NCBI GenBank assembly: GCA_905478555.1
Contig: CAJQIZ010000017.1
Location: 1 to 64,000, forward strand
Reading direction: 5' to 3'
DNA length: 64,000 nucleotides
Source: an uncultured Flavobacteriales bacterium
Lineage (GTDB): Bacteria; Bacteroidota; Bacteroidia; Flavobacteriales; BACL11
A program made the translations under genes and the position numbers. Under the pieces are notes generated by a model. The model ran no database searches and was not told where the DNA came from. It saw only the letters and a list, made by a program, of their open reading frames with translations. This document shows, piece by piece, positions 18,761 through 26,953 of this stretch; positions within the stretch are counted from its first letter, which is position 1, and every line of letters starts with the position of its first letter.

Positions 18761-20074
18761 TTAGGAAACTACTTCTCCGTAAAGGTCGTAATGATCAGCT
18801 TTAGTAATTTTAATGTTGGAGAAATCTCCAATTCTAACATAAAAGTCTTTAGCGTTTATTATTACTTCATTATCTACATCTGGTGAGTCAAATTCTGTTC
18901 TACCAATAAAATAATCTCCCTCTTTTCTATCGAAAAGTACTTTGTAGGTTTTCCCTACTCTTTCTTGATTCATATCATAAGAAATAGAAGATTGTAAGTC
19001 CATTACATCTTCTGCTCTTTGATGTTTTACTTCTTGAGGAACATCATTTTCTAAATTGTAAGCATGAGTGTTTTCTTCATGGGAATAAGTAAACACTCCC
19101 AACCTATCAAACCTGCTTTCTTGTACAAAATCTAATAACTCTTGAAATTCCTTTTCCGTTTCACCAGGATAACCAACAATTAAAGAAGTTCGGATTGTAA
19201 TACCAGGAACATCATCTCTAAATTTTTGAATTAAATCTTTTGTTTTCTGCATAGTTGTTCCTCTACGCATAGACGATAATAAATTATCTGAAACATGTTG
19301 TAACGGAATATCCAAGTAAGTACAAACTTTAGGATTGTTTTTTATAACCTCTAATACATCTACCGGAAAAGCAGTTGGGAAAGCATAATGTATTCTTATC
19401 CACTCAATTCCTACTACTTCCGAAAGTTTAGTCATTAGTTCAGCAAGTCTTCTTTCCTTGTATAAATCTAATCCGTAATAAGTTAAATCTTGAGCAATTA
19501 GGATAAGTTCTTTCGTCCCTTTAGCTGCCAGTTTTTCTGCTTCTATTACTAAATCTTCAATAGGAGTAGTTTTATGTCCTCCCCTCATAAGTGGAATAGC
19601 ACAGAAAGAACATTTCCTATCGCAACCTTCCGATATTTTTAAATAAGCATAATGAGATGGAGTAGTTGTTAATCTCTCTCCTACTAATTCGTGTTTATAG
19701 TCTGCACCTAACGATTTCAATAATCTTGGTAAATCTCTAGTACCAAAAAACTCATCTACATCTGGCATTTCCATCTGTAAATCTGGCTTGTATCTTTCAG
19801 ATAAACATCCTGTAACAAATAGTTTTTCTATCTCTCCATTTTCCTTTCTTCTAATTTGTTCTAAAATAGTATTTACTGATTCCTCCTTTGCATTATCGAT
19901 AAATCCACAAGTATTGACTACCACAATATTAGAGTCCTCTTTATGGGATTGGTGTTCTACTGCAATCTTATTTGCCTTTAATTGCCCCATTAAAACTTCC
20001 GAATCGTACAGATTTTTGGAACATCCTAATGTAATTACATTAATCTTGTTTTTCTTATGACTTTTTGCTCTCAT
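18761..20074 (-). CDS. rimO: 30S ribosomal protein S12 methylthiotransferase
   Basis: INVITLGCSKNLYDSEVLMGQL; radical SAM SEGCDRKCSFCAIP; C-terminal TRAM. Confidence 0.95.
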   Translation of the reverse strand: MRAKSHKKNKINVITLGCSKNLYDSEVLMGQLKANKIAVEHQSHKEDSNIVVVNTCGFIDNAKEESVNTILEQIRRKENGEIEKLFVTGCLSERYKPDLQMEMPDVDEFFGTRDLPRLLKSLGADYKHELVGERLTTTPSHYAYLKISEGCDRKCSFCAIPLMRGGHKTTPIEDLVIEAEKLAAKGTKELILIAQDLTYYGLDLYKERRLAELMTKLSEVVGIEWIRIHYAFPTAFPVDVLEVIKNNPKVCTYLDIPLQHVSDNLLSSMRRGTTMQKTKDLIQKFRDDVPGITIRTSLIVGYPGETEKEFQELLDFVQESRFDRLGVFTYSHEENTHAYNLENDVPQEVKHQRAEDVMDLQSSISYDMNQERVGKTYKVLFDRKEGDYFIGRTEFDSPDVDNEVIINAKDFYVRIGDFSNIKITKADHYDLYGEVVS

Positions 20075-21007
20075 CTAGTTAAATAAAGAATCAATAAATT
20101 CTGTTTTGTTAAATTGTTGCAAGTCTTCTATCCCTTCTCCAACTCCAATATACCTTACAGGTACTTTAAATTGATCGGAAATGCCAATCACTACACCACC
20201 CTTTGCTGTACCGTCTAACTTAGTAAGTGCAATAGAATTTACTTCTGTAACAGCAGTAAATTGAGTAGCTTGTTCAATGGCATTTTGTCCGGTTGAAGCG
20301 TCTAAAACTAACATTACATCATGAGGAGTTTCTGGAATAACCTTTTGCATTACATTTCTTATTTTACCTAATTCCCTCATCAGATTTATATTATTGTGTA
20401 ATCTACCTGCAGTATCAATAATTACTACATCTGCATTATTTGCCTTTGCAGATTGTAAGGTATCAAAAGCGACAGATGCAGGATCAGAACCCATATCTTG
20501 TTTTACAATATCTACCCCTACCCTTTCTGACCAAATGATTAACTGATCTACAGCAGCCGCTCTAAAAGTGTCGGCAGCACCTAATACTACTTTTTTACCC
20601 TGTTGTTTAAACTGATGTGCTAATTTACCAATAGTTGTAGTTTTACCTACTCCATTTACTCCAACAACCATTATAACATAGGGTCCTTCTACATCAGGAA
20701 GTTCATTATATGAATCCTGCATTAATCCTGAAATCTCTTCTTTCAGAAATCCGTTTAACTCATCCGTATTAATATATTTATCTTTAGAGACTCTTTCTTC
20801 TAATTTTTCAATTATTTTTAAAGTAGTTTCTACTCCTATGTCAGAAGATATCAGAGCTTCCTCAATATCATCTAAGGCAAGCTCATCTATAGTAGATTTA
20901 CCCGCTACAGCTCTAGATATTTTACCAAAAACATTTTCTTTTGTTTTCTCTAATCCTTTGTCGAGTTTCTCCTTTTTATCTTTCGAAAAAAATCCGAATA
21001 TTCCCAT
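20075..21007 (-). CDS. ftsY: Signal recognition particle-docking protein FtsY
   Basis: GVNGVGKTTTIGKLA; DTFRAAAVDQL; DTAGRLHNN; TKLDGTAKGG. Confidence 0.96.
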   Translation of the reverse strand: MGIFGFFSKDKKEKLDKGLEKTKENVFGKISRAVAGKSTIDELALDDIEEALISSDIGVETTLKIIEKLEERVSKDKYINTDELNGFLKEEISGLMQDSYNELPDVEGPYVIMVVGVNGVGKTTTIGKLAHQFKQQGKKVVLGAADTFRAAAVDQLIIWSERVGVDIVKQDMGSDPASVAFDTLQSAKANNADVVIIDTAGRLHNNINLMRELGKIRNVMQKVIPETPHDVMLVLDASTGQNAIEQATQFTAVTEVNSIALTKLDGTAKGGVVIGISDQFKVPVRYIGVGEGIEDLQQFNKTEFIDSLFN

Positions 21008-21076
21008 AGTATATAAATAGATAAAGCTCCTTTCGTTTTAAGGAAAGAAGCTTTAAATTAAAAATTTATTAAAAGA

Positions 21077-21229
21077 TTATTTCTTAGCGAAAAAATCGTT
21101 TACTTTATCTTTAGGTACAATTTCAGATTTAAATGAGTAAGAACCATTTTCGTTCTTTACCATTTTCACCGCTTTTGTAAATGCTTTCGCTCCTTTCTTT
21201 TGTAATGATGCTACTGTCTTTTTTGCCAT
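21077..21229 (-). CDS. DUF4295 family small protein (50 aa; below the ORF-track cutoff)
   Basis: Reads MAKKTVASLQKKGAKAFTKAVKMVKNENGSYSFKSEIVPKDKVNDFFAKK*, between rpmG and ftsY as is typical for Bacteroidota. Confidence 0.9.
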   Translation of the reverse strand: MAKKTVASLQKKGAKAFTKAVKMVKNENGSYSFKSEIVPKDKVNDFFAKK

Positions 21230-21235
21230 TGTTTC

Positions 21236-21418
21236 TTATTTTATTTCTTTATGAACTGTTACTTTCTTCATAATAGAGTTGAATTTTTTCAATTCCATTC
21301 TATCTGGAGTGTTCTTTTTATTTTTTGTTGTAATGTACCTTGATGTACCTGGCATGCCTGAAGATTTATGCTCTGTACACTCTAAAATCACCTGAACTCT
21401 GTTTCCTTTTTTTGCCAT
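21236..21418 (-). CDS. rpmG: 50S ribosomal protein L33
   Basis: [46 protein letters not shown]. Confidence 0.95.
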   Translation of the reverse strand: MAKKGNRVQVILECTEHKSSGMPGTSRYITTKNKKNTPDRMELKKFNSIMKKVTVHKEIK

Positions 21419-21440
21419 TTTATCGTTATTTTTCGGACTG

Positions 21441-21448
21441 CAAATTTA
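21441..21448 (-). promoter_or_regulatory. -7 promoter element (TAAATTTG on minus strand) for rpmG
   Basis: caaattta on plus strand, ~23 bp upstream of rpmG start. Confidence 0.5.
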
Positions 21449-21472
21449 ATTAAATTATCTATAAAACAAAGT

Positions 21473-23161
21473 TTATTTTACTTTTTTAATATCTAATAAA
21501 AATAATTCTTCTTTCACCTTAAATTCACGAGTATCTATCTTTCCTAAACTCATCTCTTTCCACTCGCTATTTGGGTATATCCAAAAGTCCTTATTTCCCG
21601 CATTGACAATAAGTGGCATATCAAACATTTCAATTGTTTCCCACCTGTATTTTAAAGAAGTATGTCTTCCTTCTTTTATTAGTTGATACTGAAATTCAGG
21701 TAATTCAGAATGATTTAGATATTGCGAGAAAAACACATTCAAATCTTTATCTGTGCGTTCCATTATATAATTCATCACCTGTTTAGCATCAATTGTTTGG
21801 TATTTAAATTTATCTGAAATCTCTCCTATTATGGAAAACCATAACTCATCATCTTCAATTAATGACCTTAAGGTATGTAACATTACTGAACCCTTATGAT
21901 ACATATCTCCACTACCTTTGTCATTTACATGATAATGACCTACAATAGGACTATTATTTCTGATAAATCTTTTCTGATTATTTACATATTCTATCATCAT
22001 ATCATAACCGTATAAACATTCCACATACAACGCTTCCGAATAGGTGCAAAAACCTTCATGAATCCACATATCTGCAATGTCATTTGTAGTAATGGAATTT
22101 CCCCACCATTCGTGTCCTGTTTCATGAACTATAATGTAATCGAATTCCAAACCTCCAGAATATCCCAAACTACCATGATATCCTGGTAAATAATCATTTC
22201 CATAAGCGATTGCGGATTGATGTTCCATTCCTAAATAAGAAGTTTCTACCAAAGCATAACCATCCTCCCAAAAAGGATATTTACCAAAGTAGTTTTCGAA
22301 ACACTCTATCATTGGTTTTACTTGCTCAAAATGTTTTTTAGCCTTTTCTTCATTGTACGATAGAACATAATAACTTAAATCCAAAGTATCTTCTCCACTT
22401 ACATATTCATCCTGAAAATGAACATAATCTCCAATATTTAAAGTTACATTATAATTATTAATAGGATAAGAAACAAACCACTCTGAAGTATTTATAGAAT
22501 CCTGAAGATTACTATTCCAAGTGGTTTCTTCACTTCTTAGGTTTCCATTACAAATTATTTTTAAAGGATTTTTGGCAGACACTGTAATTGTCATACTATC
22601 TGGTTCATCTGATTGATGATCTTTATTTGGCCACCAAACACTTGATCCTAATCCTTGACAAGAAACACCAATCCATGGATTATTATTCTCATCTATCTCC
22701 CACGAAAAACCACCATCCCAAGGTGGATTTACCGCTTCTCTAGGATATCCGCTATACCAAACCCTAATAGAGGATTGTTCTCCTTTTTTAATTATTCTTG
22801 GAAACGTCACAAAAACAGCATCATGTTTTCTGGTAAATTCTAATTCAGTAGCTTCTAAATCATAACAAGCATTATCTAATTTCTTATCTGGAAATAGAAT
22901 AAGAAGTATTTCCATGTTTTTTGCTAAATCAATTTGAATGGTCTCAAAATCAGAAATAGAAGTAAAATGAATATCGTTAAAAGACCTTTCAATAGTCTGT
23001 TCTTTTACATCAATTGTAACATTTAAGTTATAATAAGTTACATCATAACAAGTTCTAAAGGCAGTAAGTTCCCCTCTTAAAGAATCTTTTCTTGTGAATT
23101 CTTGTGAAAAAACAGAAAAATTTACACAAAATAAAACTATTATAAGAATTGATTTTCTCAT
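21473..23161 (-). CDS. M1 family metallopeptidase
   Basis: GLEFDYIIVHETGHEWWGNSI and LGMEHQSAIAYGN motifs; signal peptide. Confidence 0.9.
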   Translation of the reverse strand: MRKSILIIVLFCVNFSVFSQEFTRKDSLRGELTAFRTCYDVTYYNLNVTIDVKEQTIERSFNDIHFTSISDFETIQIDLAKNMEILLILFPDKKLDNACYDLEATELEFTRKHDAVFVTFPRIIKKGEQSSIRVWYSGYPREAVNPPWDGGFSWEIDENNNPWIGVSCQGLGSSVWWPNKDHQSDEPDSMTITVSAKNPLKIICNGNLRSEETTWNSNLQDSINTSEWFVSYPINNYNVTLNIGDYVHFQDEYVSGEDTLDLSYYVLSYNEEKAKKHFEQVKPMIECFENYFGKYPFWEDGYALVETSYLGMEHQSAIAYGNDYLPGYHGSLGYSGGLEFDYIIVHETGHEWWGNSITTNDIADMWIHEGFCTYSEALYVECLYGYDMMIEYVNNQKRFIRNNSPIVGHYHVNDKGSGDMYHKGSVMLHTLRSLIEDDELWFSIIGEISDKFKYQTIDAKQVMNYIMERTDKDLNVFFSQYLNHSELPEFQYQLIKEGRHTSLKYRWETIEMFDMPLIVNAGNKDFWIYPNSEWKEMSLGKIDTREFKVKEELFLLDIKKVK

Positions 23162-23190
23162 AAAAAAAAATAGATATTTTTAAATGAAAA

Positions 23191-23709
23191 TTATTTACTT
23201 AATATAATTGCACAATCAACAGATTGACTACCAACAATAGGGATTTCAAAAGAATATGTTAAATCCATTACTCCAGTATTATCTAAAAAAACAGCACCAT
23301 CTCCTTCAATATCTACATCTAAAGGAACTCCTAAACCTGGATCAATTGAAATAGTTTGTTTTTCAACTGAGATATTTCCCGCAACATCAATTTCTCCAGT
23401 TACAACTGCTCCATCAATATCAATAAATAAAGTAGTGGCCCCTTCCCCAAGTATCTCAATTGATTCTGGCAATTGTTCGTCTAATGCAATAGTTTGACCT
23501 AAAACATTTAGTTCCTCACAATCTGGATTCATATTCCAGATACCAAGAGCTAAGCTATGAGAATAAACACAAGAACCATCCTCTTTTTGAGCTTCTAAGT
23601 TATAAGTCATAGCATCAGGATCCATACAACCAGGTTCTTTTTTACAAGAAGAAAAAGTTATAGAAAGAACAGATAATGATAATAATAGTAGATTTATTTT
23701 TGATTTCAT
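23191..23709 (-). CDS. Hypothetical lipoprotein with GC(M/T)DPxAxxYNxxAxxxDGSC motif
   Basis: Lipobox LSITFSSC-KK; GCMDPDAMTYNLEAQKEDGSCVYS. Confidence 0.8.
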   Translation of the reverse strand: MKSKINLLLLSLSVLSITFSSCKKEPGCMDPDAMTYNLEAQKEDGSCVYSHSLALGIWNMNPDCEELNVLGQTIALDEQLPESIEILGEGATTLFIDIDGAVVTGEIDVAGNISVEKQTISIDPGLGVPLDVDIEGDGAVFLDNTGVMDLTYSFEIPIVGSQSVDCAIILSK

Positions 23710-23737
23710 TTTGTTGATTTTAAAAAAGATTATAAAT

Positions 23738-23769
23738 AAAAAAAGTTATCATCAAAGATAACAACTTTT
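23738..23769 (-). terminator. Intrinsic terminator downstream of rpmB
   Basis: On minus strand: gttatc-tttgat-gataac-ttttttt. Confidence 0.75.
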
Positions 23770-23793
23770 TTAAAATATGATGTATAAAAAGAA

Positions 23794-24033
23794 TTAAACT
23801 AAGGTATTACCGTTTGCTTTAGCTTCTGATAATACTGCAGAAATTCCTTTTTTATTTATAGTCCTAAGTGCGTTTGCAGAAACCTTTAGTATAACCCACT
23901 CTCCAGTTTCTGGTACAAAGAATTTTTTAGTGTGTAAGTTAGGGTAAAATTTTCTTTTTGTATGGTTTTTTGCATGAGAAACATTATTCCCTACCATTAC
24001 TTTTTTTCCTGTTATTTCGCAAATTCTTGACAT
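23794..24033 (-). CDS. rpmB: 50S ribosomal protein L28
   Basis: MSRICEITGKKVMVGNNVSHAKNHTKRKFYPNLHTKKF. Confidence 0.96.
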   Translation of the reverse strand: MSRICEITGKKVMVGNNVSHAKNHTKRKFYPNLHTKKFFVPETGEWVILKVSANALRTINKKGISAVLSEAKANGNTLV

Positions 24034-24057
24034 AATTCTTTATTTATTTTGAGGTCG

Positions 24058-24065
24058 CAAATATA
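24058..24065 (-). promoter_or_regulatory. -7 promoter element (TATATTTG on minus strand) for rpmB
   Basis: caaatata on plus strand, ~25 bp upstream of rpmB start. Confidence 0.5.
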
Positions 24066-24076
24066 AATAGATTCTT

Positions 24077-24553
24077 TTATTTATCATTAGAAATATGCAA
24101 TTTTATTTCTGAAAATAAAAATTGAATACTTTCCTCTATTATTTTATCTGTTATTTCCTTTCTATCCCCTTCAAAAAAAAACTTTTTTACTTCTGTTTTA
24201 CTAGGTGTAGAAACAGAAATATAAACCTTCCCAACATCTTTTCCATTTGGGCCAGCATAACCAGTAGTAGAAAGAGAAAAATCAGTTAAAAATCTTTCTT
24301 TAATTCCTTCTGACATCTGAACAGCTACTTCCTCACTTACTTCAGTGAATTTTTTTATACTTATGTCATCTACATTTAAATCTCTCCTCTTACTTTTATT
24401 AGAGTAAGCAACAATACCACCCATAAAAAAGGAAGAACTTCCAGAAACACTACATATTTCAGAACTTATCCCTCCTGCAGAACAACTTTCAGCAATAGAT
24501 AAAGTTAAATTATTTTCACATAAAATATTTGATATAAGTAATTTAGTGCTCAT
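24077..24553 (-). CDS. CinA C-terminal-domain family protein (nicotinamide-nucleotide amidohydrolase-like)
   Basis: LTLSIAESCSAGGISSEICSVSGSSSFFMGGIVAYSNKSK; TGYAGPNG. Confidence 0.88.
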   Translation of the reverse strand: MSTKLLISNILCENNLTLSIAESCSAGGISSEICSVSGSSSFFMGGIVAYSNKSKRRDLNVDDISIKKFTEVSEEVAVQMSEGIKERFLTDFSLSTTGYAGPNGKDVGKVYISVSTPSKTEVKKFFFEGDRKEITDKIIEESIQFLFSEIKLHISNDK

Positions 24554-24554
24554 T

Positions 24555-25442
24555 TTAAAATGATGTAGATGACTTTGTTCTATGTATTCTAGCTTTTGGA
24601 TGAATACTCATAACCGGAATTTCAGAATTATAAATTAAAGTACGAGCAGTAACCGATAAACTATCAGAAAAAGATCCTTCCTTTTTAGTCATTATCATAA
24701 TCAAATCAGATTCAAACCTTTTTTCATACTCCAAAACTGCTTCTGATAAAGATATCTTTTTTTCAGCAACTAAAAGCTCTGCCGTACATTCTACACCAGC
24801 TTTTGTTATAAAAGTCTCAACTAATTTAAGATTATTCTGTAAATGATTTTTAATTTCTGTATTATCTTTTAAAACTACAGAAACAATACGAACAGTAGCA
24901 TTCCAATACCTAGCGTACTCCAAAGCATAGGACACTTTTTCTTTTGTTTCTTTCTCTAAATCTAAAGGTAAAATAATATTATCACAACCATCTTTATGGT
25001 TCTTACCTTTAATAGTAATTACAGGACATTTTGCAGACCTAACTACCTTTTCTGCATTTGATCCAATAAACTTTTTAGCAATTCCCTTAGGAGCTCCATT
25101 TGTACCCATCACAATTAAATCTACCGACATCATATCGGCAACTTCACAAATTTTATCGTAAACACTACCCTTTGCTACTAAAGTCTCCAACTCAACACCG
25201 TACTTTTCAGAATATTCAGATGCAATTTTATTTAGTTTTACTAAAACTCTATTCTTCATTTTCTCCTCCTCGATTTCGTTAGAAACAAAAATATCGAACA
25301 TAGAATTTCTCTCCTCTATTACAGATAAAAGAATTACTTCAGAATTTTTAATTTTAGCTAAATTCATAGCTTGTCCCATAGCAACCATTGATTGTTCAGA
25401 AAATCCAATAGGAACTAAAATTTTACCTGCTGTATTACTCAT
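24555..25442 (-). CDS. Universal stress protein (tandem Usp domains)
   Basis: ILVPIGFSEQSMVAMGQAMNLA; LIVMGTNGAPKG..IGSNAEKVVRSAKCPV; second Usp-like half. Confidence 0.9.
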   Translation of the reverse strand: MSNTAGKILVPIGFSEQSMVAMGQAMNLAKIKNSEVILLSVIEERNSMFDIFVSNEIEEEKMKNRVLVKLNKIASEYSEKYGVELETLVAKGSVYDKICEVADMMSVDLIVMGTNGAPKGIAKKFIGSNAEKVVRSAKCPVITIKGKNHKDGCDNIILPLDLEKETKEKVSYALEYARYWNATVRIVSVVLKDNTEIKNHLQNNLKLVETFITKAGVECTAELLVAEKKISLSEAVLEYEKRFESDLIMIMTKKEGSFSDSLSVTARTLIYNSEIPVMSIHPKARIHRTKSSTSF

Positions 25443-25450
25443 AATTTTAT

Positions 25451-25472
25451 TATATTTGAATTTACAAAATTA
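25451..25472. promoter_or_regulatory. Divergent promoter pair: TATATTTG (+, 25451-25458) and TAATTTTG (-, 25465-25472)
   Basis: Both match TAnnTTTG in the 41-bp gap between divergent genes. Confidence 0.5.
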
Positions 25473-25483
25473 CACATTATTAT

Positions 25484-26344
25484 ATGACTACCATCAAAGA
25501 CACTGAATTAATAATTACTAAAGATAATAAAATTTATCATTTAAATATTGATAAAAATCAGATTGCTAAAAACATCATCTTAGTAGGAGATCAAGATAGA
25601 GTTTTTCAGATAAGTAAATATTTTGATGAAATTTCAGAAAAAGTACAACACAGAGAGTTTGTAACTCATACTGGAGTTTATAAAGGAAAAAAAATAACCG
25701 CACTATCCACAGGTATTGGTTGCGACAATATTGATATTGTAATAAACGAACTAGACGCATTAGTAAACATTGATTTTGAAAACAGAACTATAAACTCTGA
25801 AAAGACACAATTAAACTTAATACGATTAGGTACTTCAGGATCACTTCAGGAAAATATAAAGATAGACAGTTTTTTAATGAGTAAATATGCCCTAGGGTTT
25901 GATGGACTCGCTCACTTTCACGAAAACAAAAAATGTATTGATAAAAATATTACTAAATCGTTTATAACACACTCTAACTGGCCTTCACAACTTTCAGAAC
26001 CCTATATTATAAAAGCTTCAGAATCTCTAATGAAAAGGTTTAATGGGATAACTGAAGGTATTACCGCTACCGCAAACGGATTTTACGCTCCTCAAGGTAG
26101 AGAGATAAGATTAAAATTAGCAATTCCAAACATGCACCACACACTCAATACATTTGAATTTAACGGAAACAAAATAACTAATTTTGAAATGGAAAGTTCT
26201 GCTTTATATTATTTAGGACAAAGTTTAGGTCATAATACCCTAACAATTTGCGCAATAATTGGAAATAGAATTAATCAAACACAATCCTCTGATTATAAAA
26301 AAATAGTAGAAAAACTTATAGTAAAAGTTTTAGATAAAATATAA
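25484..26344 (+). CDS. Nucleoside phosphorylase (uridine phosphorylase-like)
   Basis: ILVGDQDRVFQISKYFD; THTGVYKGKKITALSTGIGCDNIDIVINEL; NFEMESSALYYLG. Confidence 0.9.
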   Translation: MTTIKDTELIITKDNKIYHLNIDKNQIAKNIILVGDQDRVFQISKYFDEISEKVQHREFVTHTGVYKGKKITALSTGIGCDNIDIVINELDALVNIDFENRTINSEKTQLNLIRLGTSGSLQENIKIDSFLMSKYALGFDGLAHFHENKKCIDKNITKSFITHSNWPSQLSEPYIIKASESLMKRFNGITEGITATANGFYAPQGREIRLKLAIPNMHHTLNTFEFNGNKITNFEMESSALYYLGQSLGHNTLTICAIIGNRINQTQSSDYKKIVEKLIVKVLDKI

Positions 26345-26438
26345 AATTAACAATAATGAAAAGTTGTTTAATTTAAAACAATAAAATCTAATAAATAATT
26401 ATATTTATTTTAATTTTATCAGCACAAAAAACCTCTAA

Positions 26439-26891
26439 ATGAAATTAACACATATAAAAAATAGCGATAAATTAGATTTTTACTCTGTAGATGAAACTGC
26501 ATTTGAAAAAATACCATTATTTGAGGGAGGTGTACAAGCAGGAACCCCTACTTCTACAGATAACCAGCTAGATCTAGACTTAGACCTTCACGATCATTTA
26601 GTGAAAAATCCTTCTACTACATTTTGTGTAAAAGCAATTGGAGAAAGTATGAAAGATGCTGGAATACAAAGTGGAGATGTAATGATAGTAGATAAATCTT
26701 TAGAACCACAAAACAGAAGTATTGTAATTGCAGTAATAGATGGAGAATTTACAGTAAAGAGAGTTAATGTAAATGAAAGAGAATTATACCTAATGCCAGA
26801 AAATAGTAATTTTTCACCCATAAAAATAACTCAAGATATGAACTTTCAGATTTGGGGAGTAGTAACTTTTATTATACACAAAGCAATCTAA
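26439..26891 (+). CDS. umuD: UmuD-like S24 peptidase (translesion polymerase V autoproteolytic subunit)
   Basis: Ala-Gly cleavage site GVQAGTP, catalytic Ser in GESMKDAGI and Lys in DGEFTVKRV. Confidence 0.88.
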   Translation: MKLTHIKNSDKLDFYSVDETAFEKIPLFEGGVQAGTPTSTDNQLDLDLDLHDHLVKNPSTTFCVKAIGESMKDAGIQSGDVMIVDKSLEPQNRSIVIAVIDGEFTVKRVNVNERELYLMPENSNFSPIKITQDMNFQIWGVVTFIIHKAI

Positions 26892-26953
26892 AAAAATTCC
26901 TAAGATTACTCAAAGGGATAATTTAAAGAGATGATCTTTATTAATAAAATTTT

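Noticed and set aside
18745-18761. Intrinsic terminator between kdsA and rimO
   Set aside because: Only A/T runs; no convincing GC-containing stem
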